DNA from: Candidatus Eremiobacterota bacterium | GTDB lineage: Bacteria; Vulcanimicrobiota; CADAWZ01; Ess09-12 | Length of the DNA stretch: 64,000 bases | Reading direction: 5' to 3' | Assembly: GCA_031082125.1 (NCBI GenBank) | Contig: JAVHLM010000025.1 | Coordinates: forward strand, 56,711 to 120,710 | Shown: in pieces, positions 35,672 to 44,568 of the stretch | Layout: every line of letters starts with the position of its first letter | Numbering within the stretch: the first letter of the stretch is position 1 | Notes under the pieces: model-generated | The model's database searches: none | What the model was told of the DNA's origin: nothing | What the model saw: the letters and a program-made list of their open reading frames with translations, nothing else | Position numbers and translations under genes: made by a program

Positions 35672-35720
35672 TTTCTCTATGAAGTATTTCTCTCTGCTCT
35701 CCGCGGGGGGGAGGTAGCCA

Positions 35721-36875
35721 GTGGGAGATTCACACGCTGAGCACGATGAAGAGGCGCTCCTTAAACAGGAGATAGCGCACCATCTTGCTACCGAGCGCGC
35801 GCTGATCGAGAGCGAGCATCGGCTTCGCGCAGTGCTTGACAGCATGGATGCCCTCGCTTATGTAGCCGACATGGCCACCTATGAGGTACTTTTCTTCAAC
35901 CAGTATGGCAAGAACAACTGGGGTGACATCACAGGCCAGATATGCTGGCAGAAGCTCCAGGACAACCAGGACGGCCCCTGCGTATTCTGTACCAATAACC
36001 AGCTTGTCGATAAAGAGGGGCACGCCACCGGTGTCCTTGTATGGGAGTTTCAGAACACGGTGAACGGCCGCTGGTACCAGTGCCGTGACGTCGCCATCCC
36101 GTGGCTTGACGGCCGCCTCGTCAGGCTGGAGATTGCATCGGACATCACTGACCTCAAGCAGGCCAAGGAACAGGCTGAATCAGCCGACAGGCTCAAGTCA
36201 GCCTTCCTGGCCTCCATGTCCCATGAGCTGCGCACGCCGCTCAACTCCATAATCGGCTTCACGGGGATCCTTATGCAGGAGCTGGCGGGCCCCCTCACTG
36301 GAGAACAGACCCGGCAGCTCGGCTTCATATGGGACAGCTCTCATCACCTGCTGGAGCTGATAAACGACATCCTTGACATCTCGAAGATAGAAGCCGGCCA
36401 GCTGCAGCTTGAGTCTCAGACCTTTGATCTTTGCGGCACCATTTACAAGGTCATACAGATGGTGACACCGCTTGCGAAAAAGCGAGACCTCTCCCTTGAA
36501 GTCCGCATAGGCCCGGAGGTGGGCGGCATAACCGGTGACGAGCGGCGCATCGAACAGGTCCTCATTAACCTTTTAAGCAACGCCATCAAGTTCACGCACC
36601 AGGGAAGCGTCACAATAACCTGCGCGCTTCAGAACGATCATGTGCGCATAGCGGTTACCGACACGGGGATAGGCATCTCTCAGGAGGAGCAGCAGCAGCT
36701 CTTCAAACCTTTCAGCCAGATCGTCTCGAAACTTTCCCGGAAGTCTGAGGGCACAGGCCTGGGACTTTCCATCTCACAGCGGATTGCGAATATGATGGGC
36801 GGGGTGATTACCGTGGAGAGCGAAGTGGGGCGCGGAAGCACCTTCACCGTGACTTTTTTGCGCGACACAGGGTAA
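35721..36875 (+). CDS. PAS-domain sensor histidine kinase, 384 aa
   Basis: GTG start six bases after GGGAGGT. A short coiled coil is followed by PAS (about 35-150, with the Cys-containing segments GQICWQKLQ and CVFCTNNQ), HisKA ([20 protein letters not shown], His near residue 170) and HATPase ([23 protein letters not shown]). No membrane helix. The paired Cys residues in the PAS resemble the PAS fold that binds a metal or reacts to redox, but this is weak. It has no partner regulator next to it; it may use the receiver at 31490. Confidence 0.9.
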   Translation: MGDSHAEHDEEALLKQEIAHHLATERALIESEHRLRAVLDSMDALAYVADMATYEVLFFNQYGKNNWGDITGQICWQKLQDNQDGPCVFCTNNQLVDKEGHATGVLVWEFQNTVNGRWYQCRDVAIPWLDGRLVRLEIASDITDLKQAKEQAESADRLKSAFLASMSHELRTPLNSIIGFTGILMQELAGPLTGEQTRQLGFIWDSSHHLLELINDILDISKIEAGQLQLESQTFDLCGTIYKVIQMVTPLAKKRDLSLEVRIGPEVGGITGDERRIEQVLINLLSNAIKFTHQGSVTITCALQNDHVRIAVTDTGIGISQEEQQQLFKPFSQIVSKLSRKSEGTGLGLSISQRIANMMGGVITVESEVGRGSTFTVTFLRDTG

Positions 36876-36899
36876 ATTGAACCACATTATCTCCATGCC

Positions 36900-37361
36900 T
36901 TACTCCTTGGCACCATACTCCTTCAGGATCTCCACCATATGGGGCTTATTTGATGTCCTGGCGACCTTGAGGGGCGTGAGGCCGAACTTGCTGCGCGCGT
37001 TGATATTGGCACCCCTGTTGATAAGGAGAAGGGATACCTCCCGGTGGGCATTCATCACCGCCAGGTGGAGAGGCGTCATGCCCACGTTGCATTCGGTTTT
37101 CACATTGGCCCCCCTGGTGATGAGGATATCAACTATCTCCAGGTGCCCGCCCTCAGCGGCATAATGAAGAGGAGTTTTCCCGTCCTTGTCACGGGAGTTC
37201 ACCAGGCCCGGCCTGTCTCTCAGCAGAACCTTCACCTTTGGGACTTCGCCGCTCTTTGCCACGATCCATATATTCCCCGCCTGAGCAAGGTGGAGCACAT
37301 AATAGAGAGTCACGAGAATCGCGATAAGGAAACCCAGCCCTATCATCACATTTATAAGCAT
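36900..37361 (-). CDS. Membrane-anchored ankyrin protein, 153 aa
   Basis: A single N-terminal membrane helix (about 4-26, MIGLGFLIAILVTLYYVL) is followed by four ankyrin repeats (TPLHYAAEGGHLEIVDIL, TPLHLAVMNAH, LTPLKVART). Whether the repeats face the cytoplasm or periplasm cannot be told; the lipoprotein paralogues suggest outside. It ends 24 bases from the convergent kinase gene. A dead gene fragment lies upstream. Confidence 0.82.
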   Translation of the reverse strand: MLINVMIGLGFLIAILVTLYYVLHLAQAGNIWIVAKSGEVPKVKVLLRDRPGLVNSRDKDGKTPLHYAAEGGHLEIVDILITRGANVKTECNVGMTPLHLAVMNAHREVSLLLINRGANINARSKFGLTPLKVARTSNKPHMVEILKEYGAKE

Positions 37362-37440
37362 AATGCCCCCTGTGCCAAGGCACCCTGAAGAGTGCCCCCC
37401 TCAATATTTTGCCCTCTGCAGGATTACACCTGCAGGAAAG

Positions 37441-37602
37441 TCAGCTCCTCCAGACCCCGATGATCCTTATGTACTGGGCCCTTTCATAGGAGTCGGGATC
37501 ACCTGTCTCCTTCTGGCTCATTATCCTGTATATCCTGTGAAGGGAGTCATACCCATGGGCCTCCATCCACCCCTCAAGATCTGCCAGCACCGTGGCAATG
37601 TG
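37441..37602 (-). pseudogene. 3' remnant of a dihydroorotate-dehydrogenase-like gene
   Basis: Within the 399-base gap 37362-37760 the minus strand encodes 53 residues before a TGA at 37443-37441: HIATVLADLEGWMEAHGYDS, then LHRIYRIMSQKETGDPDSYE and RAQYIRIIGVWRS. This matches the C-terminus of the DHOD-like (PyrD-related) family, with WMEEHGYDS and the SMSQ..DP..FERANY pattern. A TGA at 37605-37603 stops the frame upstream, and there is no suitable start. The upstream bases 37603-37760 show no further homology I can recognise. The gene has been cut short by deletion. Confidence 0.7.
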
Positions 37603-37760
37603 TCACCTTGAAATGAATCTTCGGGGAACAGGCCTTCACTCCTTCCAGGACCATGGATTTTCCTTGAATAGCAGGGGCGCATCAGCAGAGTGAAGAATAG
37701 TATGCCGGACAGCATCGAAGCAAGGAAGCCCCGGAGTGACGGAAAGGAGTATCGCTTCCC

Positions 37761-38744
37761 ATGAAGCCAGCGGTCCTTGTCACAAGGAGGCTCCCGGATA
37801 AAGGGATGGCCCCTCTGTTTTCCCGCTATTCCGTCACCATCAATCCCCATGACAGGGTAATGAGCCGCCAGGAGCTCATGGAGGGGATCGAGGGCAAGCA
37901 GGCCCTCCTCTCGCTTCTCACTGACACCGTGGACAGCGCCGTCATGGACGCGGCACCGGGCCTCCGGGTCATCAGCAATTACGCCGTGGGATTCAATAAT
38001 ATCGATGTGAAAGCCGCGACAGAAAGGCGCATTGTAGTGACGAACACCCCCGGCGTGCTGACCGAGACCACAGCCGATTTCGCCTTTGCCCTCATGCTCT
38101 CCATCGCGAGGAGAATTCCTGAATCAGAGCGCTTCCTGAGGGCCGGGCGCTTCCAGGGGTGGGGCCCCATGCTCCTTCTGGGTGAGGATATTCACAGGAA
38201 AACCCTCGGCATCGTGGGCATGGGAAGGATTGGAAGGGCTGTTGCGAAAAGGGCCGCGGGATTTTCCATGGAAGTGATCTATCATTCCACAAAGCCGCTC
38301 TCTGCCGGGGAGGAAACAATGCTCTCGGCCCGTTATGCGCCTCTCGACGAGCTGCTGCAGGCAAGCGACTTTGTCACGCTCCATGTGCCGCTCACGGAGA
38401 AGACCAGGCACCTTATCGGCGCCAGGGAGCTGGGCCTTATGAGGAAAGACGCCTTCCTGATAAATACCTCGAGAGGCCCCATCGTTGACGAGGAAGCCGT
38501 TGCGGAAGCTCTCGCCAGCGCCTCGATAAGGGGGGCAGCTCTTGATGTCTATGAGAAGGAGCCCCAGGTACACCCGGGGCTCCTCGCCCTTGAAAACGTG
38601 ATCCTTGCACCCCACACGGCAAGCGCCACGGTAAAGACAAGGACCCTTATGGCCGAGATCGCCGCGCAGAACCTCATAGCCGCCATGGAGGGAGAAAGGC
38701 CTCCCCACGTGGTGAACCCTGAAGTTCTCTCCCCAGGAAGGTGA
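37761..38744 (+). CDS. D-2-hydroxyacid dehydrogenase (glyoxylate/hydroxypyruvate reductase type)
   Basis: 327 aa. The NAD-binding motif is GIVGMGRIGRAVAKRA. Catalytic residues appear as Arg in NTSRGPIVDE, Glu in YEKEP and His in LAPHTASAT, all intact. NYAVGFNNIDV is characteristic of the glyoxylate reductase group. It interconverts 2-keto acids and D-2-hydroxyacids with NAD(P)H in the cytoplasm. AAAGGAG lies 11 bases before the ATG. Monocistronic by position. Confidence 0.92.
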   Translation: MKPAVLVTRRLPDKGMAPLFSRYSVTINPHDRVMSRQELMEGIEGKQALLSLLTDTVDSAVMDAAPGLRVISNYAVGFNNIDVKAATERRIVVTNTPGVLTETTADFAFALMLSIARRIPESERFLRAGRFQGWGPMLLLGEDIHRKTLGIVGMGRIGRAVAKRAAGFSMEVIYHSTKPLSAGEETMLSARYAPLDELLQASDFVTLHVPLTEKTRHLIGARELGLMRKDAFLINTSRGPIVDEEAVAEALASASIRGAALDVYEKEPQVHPGLLALENVILAPHTASATVKTRTLMAEIAAQNLIAAMEGERPPHVVNPEVLSPGR

Positions 38745-38807
38745 AGAGACTCCCGCATTGAAATCATGAGAGTATCATTCCAATCATACCGCAAGGAGGC
38801 TTTACTC

Positions 38808-38852
38808 ATGGGCAGTCAGGAACGGGACGCGACACAGGGCTGGTCGAAATGA
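38808..38852 (+). CDS. 14-codon ORF translationally coupled to the surface protein
   Basis: The ATG at 38808 follows a near-perfect AAGGAGG site with 8-base spacing and reads MGSQERDATQGWSK. Its TGA overlaps the ATG of the next gene (ATGA at 38849-38852). The next gene has no good ribosome site of its own, so ribosomes probably arrive through this leader ORF. The peptide shows no attenuator-like codon run. Confidence 0.55.
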   Translation: MGSQERDATQGWSK

Positions 38853-40519
38853 GGGGAGACGCTCCCTTTGCAGGTGCCCTGATTGTCATCTTCCTTCTCC
38901 TTGGGCATACGGTGCTGTGCCAGAATACCGTTGATCCGGGCCTCCCGCCGGGAATACCGGCCGAAGCCCCTCCCCTCACCGGCGCCTTCCCTTTTGACGA
39001 GCTCGAGGATCATCCCCCCGGTGGCGGGCAGGGGGGAGCGCCTGTCACTGTCACCTATTCCCTCGCCCCCGGGTGGAACATCATCTCGTTCCCCTTCTCA
39101 TCGCTGAAGAGCTGCTCCGGCTTCACCCATATGCTTTACCACTATGCCGGCGGAAATTACTATGCCATCGATCCCGTACACTACCCCGCTGCTGTCAATA
39201 CAAGGTGGGCATACCTTGCATACTCTGAAACACCGGTGACAGCAAGTGCCACAGGCTTTAAGAACACCACCCAGGTGCGATCCGTCGATCTCGCTACGGG
39301 ATGGAACCTCATAGGCTGCCCCTCTGATAAGCCTGTTCCCCTTTCCCGCGTTGCAATAATGAGCGGGAGCACTGCGAGATCACTCAGCGAAGCTGCAGAC
39401 CCGGGGAGCCCTTGGCTCTCACCTGTGTTCTACCGTTACAATGGCGCCTTCGTGACGGTGAACCTCGACGAGAGAGCAGTGACAAAGCCCCTCGGTGGAG
39501 CCTGGGTGTATGCGTGGCACCCCCTCAAGATTGTGCTCAGGGGAAGAAAAGCAGCGGCAGAAGGAGCGCCCGGGGGAGCCGCCCCGACACAGGCGTCCCC
39601 GGCTCAGGCGCCCCCGGCCCAGGAGGGCCCTGTCATCACCGCCCTCGTGCCCGCCCGGGGGGTCCCCGCCGGTGAGATCTTTGCCGTCCAGGGAAGGGGC
39701 TTCGGCAATGAGCCGGGCCAGCTTTTCATAGGGGAGCTCCCCGTTGCCCGCACCGAGATTATGAGCTGGAGCAACAGCCGCATAGAAGCCCGCGTGCCTG
39801 CTTACGCCCAGTCGGGGAAAGTGGTGGTCCATGCGGGGAGAGTCCCCAGCAATGCCGTGGCCCTCACCGTGCAGGAAGCCTCCCTTGCCCCTGCCTTCAG
39901 CACCGTGATAGGCAAGGTCCAGGCGTCAGACGCCACCCCCCTCAGGGGGGCGAGGATTCTGCTTGACAACGGCCTCTCGGCGTACTCCCGGGATGACGGA
40001 ACTTACTCCATCACCAATGTGCCCCCCGGGGTTCATGGGCTCACGGCGACTCTCCAGGGCTACAACACCGGGAAAGGCGACGTGCACCTGAGGGCAGGCG
40101 AGACCGACTCAGTCCTTATCACCCTCTCCTCAAAATCAAGCGCTCCGCAGCAAACCTCACAGGATGACACCTGGGGCGACGGCACGAGCAGCCAGCGCCG
40201 GCAGGCAGGCACTGCGAAACCAGAGCGCGGCACCCTCCATATCGTCGCGGACGCTTACGACGATCAGGATCACCACTGGTGGGTCTCAAAAATTGACGTC
40301 CATGAATGGGGCAATTTCAACCGCCACTGGTATAACGACTGGGACTCCAATTACGGCGACCAGTGGTTCCAGCTCGAGTGCGATGGTGCTATGGTGGGAC
40401 AGACCTACATAGTGGAGATAACGTGGAAGAGCAGCGACGGCGGAGGCCGCCTCCATAACTCCTGGTATCGCAAGATGTACTCCACCGATCAGACAGAAAC
40501 CATCGATTCGCCCTTCTGA
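38849..40519 (+). CDS. Exported surface protein with IPT/TIG and carboxypeptidase-regulatory-like domains, 556 aa
   Basis: Signal peptide about 1-25 (GALIVIFLLLGHTVLC). Residues 65-240 form a region with two similar segments, APGWNIISFPFS and ATGWNLIGCP, as in the repeat that starts GWNLISLP in secreted proteins. A Pro/Ala/Gln linker (about 235-260) leads to an IPT/TIG Ig fold (ITALVPARGVPAGEIFAVQG, about 262-340), then a carboxypeptidase-regulatory-like fold (VIGKVQASDATPLRGARILL, about 355-425). The C-terminal 100 residues are rich in Trp, Asp and His and may be a further beta domain. Probably a cell-surface adhesin or matrix protein. Confidence 0.72.
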   Translation: MRGDAPFAGALIVIFLLLGHTVLCQNTVDPGLPPGIPAEAPPLTGAFPFDELEDHPPGGGQGGAPVTVTYSLAPGWNIISFPFSSLKSCSGFTHMLYHYAGGNYYAIDPVHYPAAVNTRWAYLAYSETPVTASATGFKNTTQVRSVDLATGWNLIGCPSDKPVPLSRVAIMSGSTARSLSEAADPGSPWLSPVFYRYNGAFVTVNLDERAVTKPLGGAWVYAWHPLKIVLRGRKAAAEGAPGGAAPTQASPAQAPPAQEGPVITALVPARGVPAGEIFAVQGRGFGNEPGQLFIGELPVARTEIMSWSNSRIEARVPAYAQSGKVVVHAGRVPSNAVALTVQEASLAPAFSTVIGKVQASDATPLRGARILLDNGLSAYSRDDGTYSITNVPPGVHGLTATLQGYNTGKGDVHLRAGETDSVLITLSSKSSAPQQTSQDDTWGDGTSSQRRQAGTAKPERGTLHIVADAYDDQDHHWWVSKIDVHEWGNFNRHWYNDWDSNYGDQWFQLECDGAMVGQTYIVEITWKSSDGGGRLHNSWYRKMYSTDQTETIDSPF

Positions 40520-40593
40520 GGCCCTTGAAGGGGAAGAATCATCCCAGGGAGAAGAAGTATCATACCGAAGATTCTCCAGAAAGGGGTATAGCC

Positions 40594-41451
40594 ATGATAA
40601 AGAATATTCTTGTGCCCATGGGAGGCTCTCCTCACTCGCGGAACGCCCTTCTCGTGGCTGCAAAGCTTGCCAATACCTTGAAGGCCAGCCTCCGCGCCGT
40701 CCATATCGAGGACCTCTCCAGGATGAGGGAGCTCATCATTGCGGGTAAATCCCTGGGAGCCGTCTCCCTCGATATGCCGGGAATAGCGATTCCCGACGAA
40801 GAGCTCAAGATGGTCCGCGAAGAGATTGAAAAAGACCAGGCCCAGGCTCAGACCTGGTATGATGAGCTTCAAGGCACCATCGAGGGAAGCCGCACCTATG
40901 AAAACCGCGAGGGTAACCTCAATGAGGAGCTCATCAAGGAGATAAGGCAGTGCGACATGGCGGTGATCGCCAAGGTGCTCAAGGGTGACGAAGGCACCTG
41001 CAGTGACCTGCAGAAATCCGTCTTCAACGTGATTCACAAGGCCAACAGGCCCATCATGGCAGTATGCAACGACAAATTCCCCGGCGATACCGTCCTCCTC
41101 GCCTATGACGGCTCGCGGTCTTCCCATAACGCCCTTGCTTTCCTGGGAAATTTTACCGAGACCATACTGAAAAAGGTCGTGATCCTCACCATAAAGAAGA
41201 ATGAGCATGACGCCCTTCCCGTTATGGAAGAAGCTTCCCGTTATCTTGCCCCTTACGGAGTGGCCGTCGAGAAAGTCTGCAAGCATGACGACGTGACGGA
41301 GAGCATCATTAAGACGGCGCATGAGAAGGGAGCCACCTGGATTGCCATAGGGGGATATGGTGACAATGTGGTAAAGGAGCTTTTCCTCGGCTCCACGACA
41401 GAAAAAGTTCTCAGGTCAGCCGATATGCCTGTCCTCATGTGCAACGCCTAG
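40594..41451 (+). CDS. Tandem universal stress protein (UspA family), 285 aa
   Basis: Two Usp units. The first begins MIKNILVPMGGSPHSRNALL, the second DTVLLAYDGSRSSHNALAFL. The second has the ATP-binding pattern GGYGDNVVKELFLGSTTEKV (G-x2-G-x9-G-S/T), so it should bind ATP; the first unit lacks it. Tandem Usp proteins act in general stress tolerance. The start at 40594 has AAGGGG 8 bases upstream; the longer frame has no ribosome site. Confidence 0.9.
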   Translation: MIKNILVPMGGSPHSRNALLVAAKLANTLKASLRAVHIEDLSRMRELIIAGKSLGAVSLDMPGIAIPDEELKMVREEIEKDQAQAQTWYDELQGTIEGSRTYENREGNLNEELIKEIRQCDMAVIAKVLKGDEGTCSDLQKSVFNVIHKANRPIMAVCNDKFPGDTVLLAYDGSRSSHNALAFLGNFTETILKKVVILTIKKNEHDALPVMEEASRYLAPYGVAVEKVCKHDDVTESIIKTAHEKGATWIAIGGYGDNVVKELFLGSTTEKVLRSADMPVLMCNA

Positions 41452-41500
41452 GGGCCTGCATGGAGTTGAACAGGGACGAGATATCACTGGAGGAGGACCT

Positions 41501-42235
41501 ATGAAACAGCTGTTCCCCGTTATAGCCCTTTGTGTGCTGCTTGCAATGCCCCTTTCAGCCAAGGAAGAGGCTCCCCGGTTCGACGCCGAGACGGCCTACA
41601 GGATGCTGCAGGCCGGCAACGGGAGGTTCCTGGCCTCAAAAAGGACTTTTCCCCGCCAGGACAAGGCGCGCATCACCGAAGTCTCGCAGAAGGGGCAGCG
41701 TCCTTTCGCCATGGTGCTCAGCTGCTCCGACTCCAGGGTCCCCGTGGAGCATGTCTTCGACGCGGGGATAGGCGACATCTTTGTGATCCGCCTCCCGGGA
41801 AACGTCATGACTCCTGAAGTGATGGGATCCGTTGAATACGCGCTCTCCCATCTCAAGGTGCCCCTCCTGGTGGTCATGGGCCACTCGAAATGCGGCGCCA
41901 TTTCCACCGTTGCTGAAGGGGCGGAGGTCAGCGGCAACCTGCAGAGCATAGTCAAAAGGATAAAACCCGCCGTTCTAAAGGTAAGAGAGAGGAAAAAGGA
42001 GCTGAAGGGGCAGCAGCTCGTGTACGAGTGCGCCATAGAGAATGTCTGGCTCTCCATAGAGGATCTCTTCAATGAGAGCGGGGAGGCGAAGGCCGGCACC
42101 GGGAAAGGAACGTTCATGGTGGTTGGCGCCCTTTATAACCTGGACTCGGGGAAGGTGACATGGCTCGGCTCCCATCCAAGGGAAAAAGAGCTCATTGAGA
42201 AAGCCGGGAAGAGCACCAAGGGAACCTATTATTAA
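41501..42235 (+). CDS. Periplasmic beta-class carbonic anhydrase
   Basis: 244 aa. Signal peptide about 1-20 (MKQLFPVIALCVLLAMPLSA). Zinc ligands are C75 (in SCSDSR), H128 and C131 (GHSKCGA); D77 and R79 form the usual dyad. All are intact. It hydrates CO2 to bicarbonate outside the cytoplasm, helping CO2 uptake or pH control. GGAGGAGG precedes the ATG. The ankyrin lipoprotein gene follows after 27 bases. Confidence 0.92.
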   Translation: MKQLFPVIALCVLLAMPLSAKEEAPRFDAETAYRMLQAGNGRFLASKRTFPRQDKARITEVSQKGQRPFAMVLSCSDSRVPVEHVFDAGIGDIFVIRLPGNVMTPEVMGSVEYALSHLKVPLLVVMGHSKCGAISTVAEGAEVSGNLQSIVKRIKPAVLKVRERKKELKGQQLVYECAIENVWLSIEDLFNESGEAKAGTGKGTFMVVGALYNLDSGKVTWLGSHPREKELIEKAGKSTKGTYY

Positions 42236-42262
42236 CTCCGGGCCTGCCGGGAGGCTTGATGA

Positions 42263-43009
42263 ATGGGACATAAGTTTTTTCTCCTCATCATGATTGCTGC
42301 CTTGTCCCTCTGCTCCTGCGGGAAAGGGGCAAAGGCTCCCCCGCAGACGCCTTCCCCTGCCGGCACGGGAGCTTTCTCGGCACCGACGAAGCCTGCTTTC
42401 TCACCCACTCCGCAAAAAAAAGCCACCTCGAGCCCCCAGGGCTACCCTACGCTCAAGGTCACGCCAAGGCTCACGCCGCGGGCCACCCGAACGCCGGCGA
42501 AAGCCACGCCAAAGCCTTCCCTCTCACCCACACCGGAGGAGACAATCTTCAAGGCCATTGACCCCCAGGAGATAATCGAGGCCGTTCTCGAGGGGAACAC
42601 CGACAGGATAAACAGGCTTCTCGAAGATGATCCGGACCTTGTCGAGGCCCGCGATGAGCAAGACTATTCCCTCCTGCACATGGCAGCCTGGAGAGGTGAT
42701 ATCAGGATTGTTGAGGCCCTCATCAACAGGAAGGCAGACCCGAACCTCAGAAACAAGTGGGGATTCTCGGCCCTCCACGAGCTGGTGCGCTGCGAGGAGA
42801 ACAACGAGCGGCGCAACATTCTGGAGCTGATGATTACCGCCGGTGGCGAGGTGAACGCCCTCACGGACTATGGGAACACCCCTCTTGATATCGCTTCAAT
42901 CCAGGGAAAATCCGAGTTTGTGAGAATACTTCAGGCATACGGCGCCACGAGGGGAAAGCATGCCCTGAACCTTCCGCCCCTCCCCGCCTTCGCGAAAAAA
43001 TTCCAGTAG
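42263..43009 (+). CDS. Ankyrin-repeat lipoprotein, 248 aa
   Basis: A lipoprotein signal ends at LCSC (Cys at about residue 19). A Pro/Thr/Ser linker (about 25-95) with repeated TPR, TPK and SPTP units spans from the membrane, then about four ankyrin repeats (YSLLHMAAWRGDIRIVEALI, GFSALHELV, NTPLDIASIQGKSEFVRIL). There is no Asp at +2, so it may go to the outer membrane. One of five ankyrin proteins in the window. Confidence 0.82.
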   Translation: MGHKFFLLIMIAALSLCSCGKGAKAPPQTPSPAGTGAFSAPTKPAFSPTPQKKATSSPQGYPTLKVTPRLTPRATRTPAKATPKPSLSPTPEETIFKAIDPQEIIEAVLEGNTDRINRLLEDDPDLVEARDEQDYSLLHMAAWRGDIRIVEALINRKADPNLRNKWGFSALHELVRCEENNERRNILELMITAGGEVNALTDYGNTPLDIASIQGKSEFVRILQAYGATRGKHALNLPPLPAFAKKFQ

Positions 43010-43021
43010 CTCTCCTCAAGT

Positions 43022-43089
43022 TTTACAGAATGGTAACGCCCTGTTTACCTTTTCAGCGATATTTCAGGGCCCTTTCACCTCTTTTTCAG
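43022..43089 (+). promoter_or_regulatory. Seven 11-bp-period repeats in two phases upstream of the 43158 gene
   Basis: TTTACA (43022), GTAACG (43033) and TTTACC (43044) step by 11. After a 7-base shift, TTTCAG (43051), TTTCAG (43062), TTTCAC (43073) and TTTCAG (43084) also step by 11. This is one helical turn per unit, as for OmpR/PhoB-type regulators binding one DNA face. The first three units resemble the repeats at 61344 and 63840. The array ends about 70 bases before the ATG. Confidence 0.6.
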
Positions 43090-43157
43090 TGCCTGTCGCA
43101 ATAATCCGGCAGAGGAAGGTTATCGTCATATTCCTTTAAACGGCGGAAAGGTGCACC

Positions 43158-43832
43158 ATGAACGTAAATACTTTCAACAACGTGGCAATGATGTCCCAGA
43201 TGGTGGGCCTCCCCCAGCAGGTGGGAACGGGCCAGGAGCTGAACAGGACCCTTGATATCGATGAGCAGGTTCCTGACCTGGAAAAGGGGGAAAAGTCCCC
43301 GGAGGCAAAGACGCCCCAGAAGAGCCCGGAAGCAACTAATAGTGCGCGCCAGCATGCCAAGGGCGTGGAGCGCCGCTATGTCGCCGAGGAGGATAACTCT
43401 GAACAAGGCCCGCAGGGCAAGGCCGCGGGAGAGGGCAGCCCTCAGGAAAAAAGCCCGCCAAAGCTTGACAGGTCGAACCAGATACAGTTCAAATTCAACA
43501 GTGCCCTCAACAGCAACCAGCAGGCCATGCCTGGGGCTCCCTCAATGCAGCAGAGAAGCAGGCAGATGGTGGAGAACCTCTCCAGGTGGGTTGAGACCGA
43601 GTACCGGCAGTTCAGCAAGGCACCTGACAATTACTACTCGCGCAAGGATCTCCGCCAGATCATCTCGATGCTGAAAGATAATAAAGCTTCCCAGAGCAAG
43701 TCCAAGGCAGCGGGCTCCAGGAACAAGGATGATGAGCCAGCTTATAATAACGGTAACATCACGAAGCTCACGACGGTAATGAGGGCCTTTGAAGACCTTC
43801 CCAGGGAGAGCCTCGACGAGATTTACCTCTGA
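43158..43832 (+). CDS. Hydrophilic protein of unknown function, 224 aa
   Basis: Not recognised. No signal peptide or membrane helix. Residues 1-30 (MNVNTFNNVAMMSQMVGLPQ) may form a helix. About 35-110 are disordered and rich in Lys, Glu, Pro, Ser and Gln. A folded helical part follows (MVENLSRWVETEYRQFSKAP, LRQIISMLKD), then a charged linker and a last helix (LTTVMRAFEDLPRESLDEIY). A long 11-bp repeat array lies upstream and a strong terminator downstream, so this is a single-gene unit under specific control. Style and control resemble the genes at 59339 and 60453. Confidence 0.7.
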   Translation: MNVNTFNNVAMMSQMVGLPQQVGTGQELNRTLDIDEQVPDLEKGEKSPEAKTPQKSPEATNSARQHAKGVERRYVAEEDNSEQGPQGKAAGEGSPQEKSPPKLDRSNQIQFKFNSALNSNQQAMPGAPSMQQRSRQMVENLSRWVETEYRQFSKAPDNYYSRKDLRQIISMLKDNKASQSKSKAAGSRNKDDEPAYNNGNITKLTTVMRAFEDLPRESLDEIYL

Positions 43833-43843
43833 AGGTGACAAAG

Positions 43844-43879
43844 AGGCCAGGGGCCATTCCCCTGGCCTTATTTAATTTT
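43844..43879. terminator. Bidirectional intrinsic terminator
   Basis: AGGCCAGGGG (43844-43853) pairs with CCCCTGGCCT (43859-43868) in a 10-bp stem with a CCATT loop. A T-rich tract follows on the plus strand. It separates the 43158 gene from the convergent tpx gene. Confidence 0.9.
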
Positions 43880-43880
43880 C

Positions 43881-44405
43881 TCAGGCTTTTACACCCATGA
43901 CATCTTTTGCCGCATTGAGGGCTTTCTCGTAGTCGGGATGGCTTGTGATCTCCGGCACCACCTCGATATAGCGGATCACGTCGTCCCTGTCAATGATGAA
44001 AATCGCTCTTGCCAGAAGCCTTGGCTCCTTCATGAGCACGCCGTAAGCCGTGCCGAAAGAGACATCTCGGTGATCAGAGAGCGTCATCACCCTGTCTATT
44101 CCCTGGGCGGCGCAGACGGCCTTCAGGGCAAAAGGGAGATCTACGCTTATATTGAGAACAGCCACATCGCCCGGCAGGGCGGCTGCCTCCTTGTTGAAGC
44201 GCTTCGCCTGCAGCTCGCAGACAGGCGTGTTGAGCGAAGGGGTCACGCTCAGTATCTTCACCTTGCCCTCGTAGTCCTTGAGGCTTTTTTCCTTCAGGTC
44301 AGTATCCAGGACCGTGAAAGAGGGGGCTCTGTCGCCGACCTTCAGCTCGGGGCCCACGAGGGTCATCGGATTTCCCATAAGGGTCACTACGTTCTTTCTC
44401 TCCAT
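43881..44405 (-). CDS. tpx: Thiol peroxidase Tpx
   Basis: 174 aa. The peroxidatic Cys is C63 in TPSLNTPVCE and the resolving Cys is C98 in AVCAAQG; both are present, as in the Tpx (atypical 2-Cys) group. It reduces alkyl hydroperoxides using thioredoxin. The ATG at 44405 was chosen over the GTG at 44414 because GAGGAG would touch the GTG. No signal peptide; cytoplasmic here, although E. coli Tpx is reported near the periplasm. Confidence 0.93.
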   Translation of the reverse strand: MERKNVVTLMGNPMTLVGPELKVGDRAPSFTVLDTDLKEKSLKDYEGKVKILSVTPSLNTPVCELQAKRFNKEAAALPGDVAVLNISVDLPFALKAVCAAQGIDRVMTLSDHRDVSFGTAYGVLMKEPRLLARAIFIIDRDDVIRYIEVVPEITSHPDYEKALNAAKDVMGVKA

Positions 44406-44568
44406 TTCAGTCACTCCTCTCCATATTGATTTTTATCGTAACCATCAAGTAATGCCTTTCCCTCCTCTTATGAGATGCACTTCTCCCTCAAAGTATTCAG
44501 CTCTTCTCTCACAGAGAGACCGTAACCATGGTGAATGCTCCTTCCGTGCAATAATACTGCCGGCAGTC

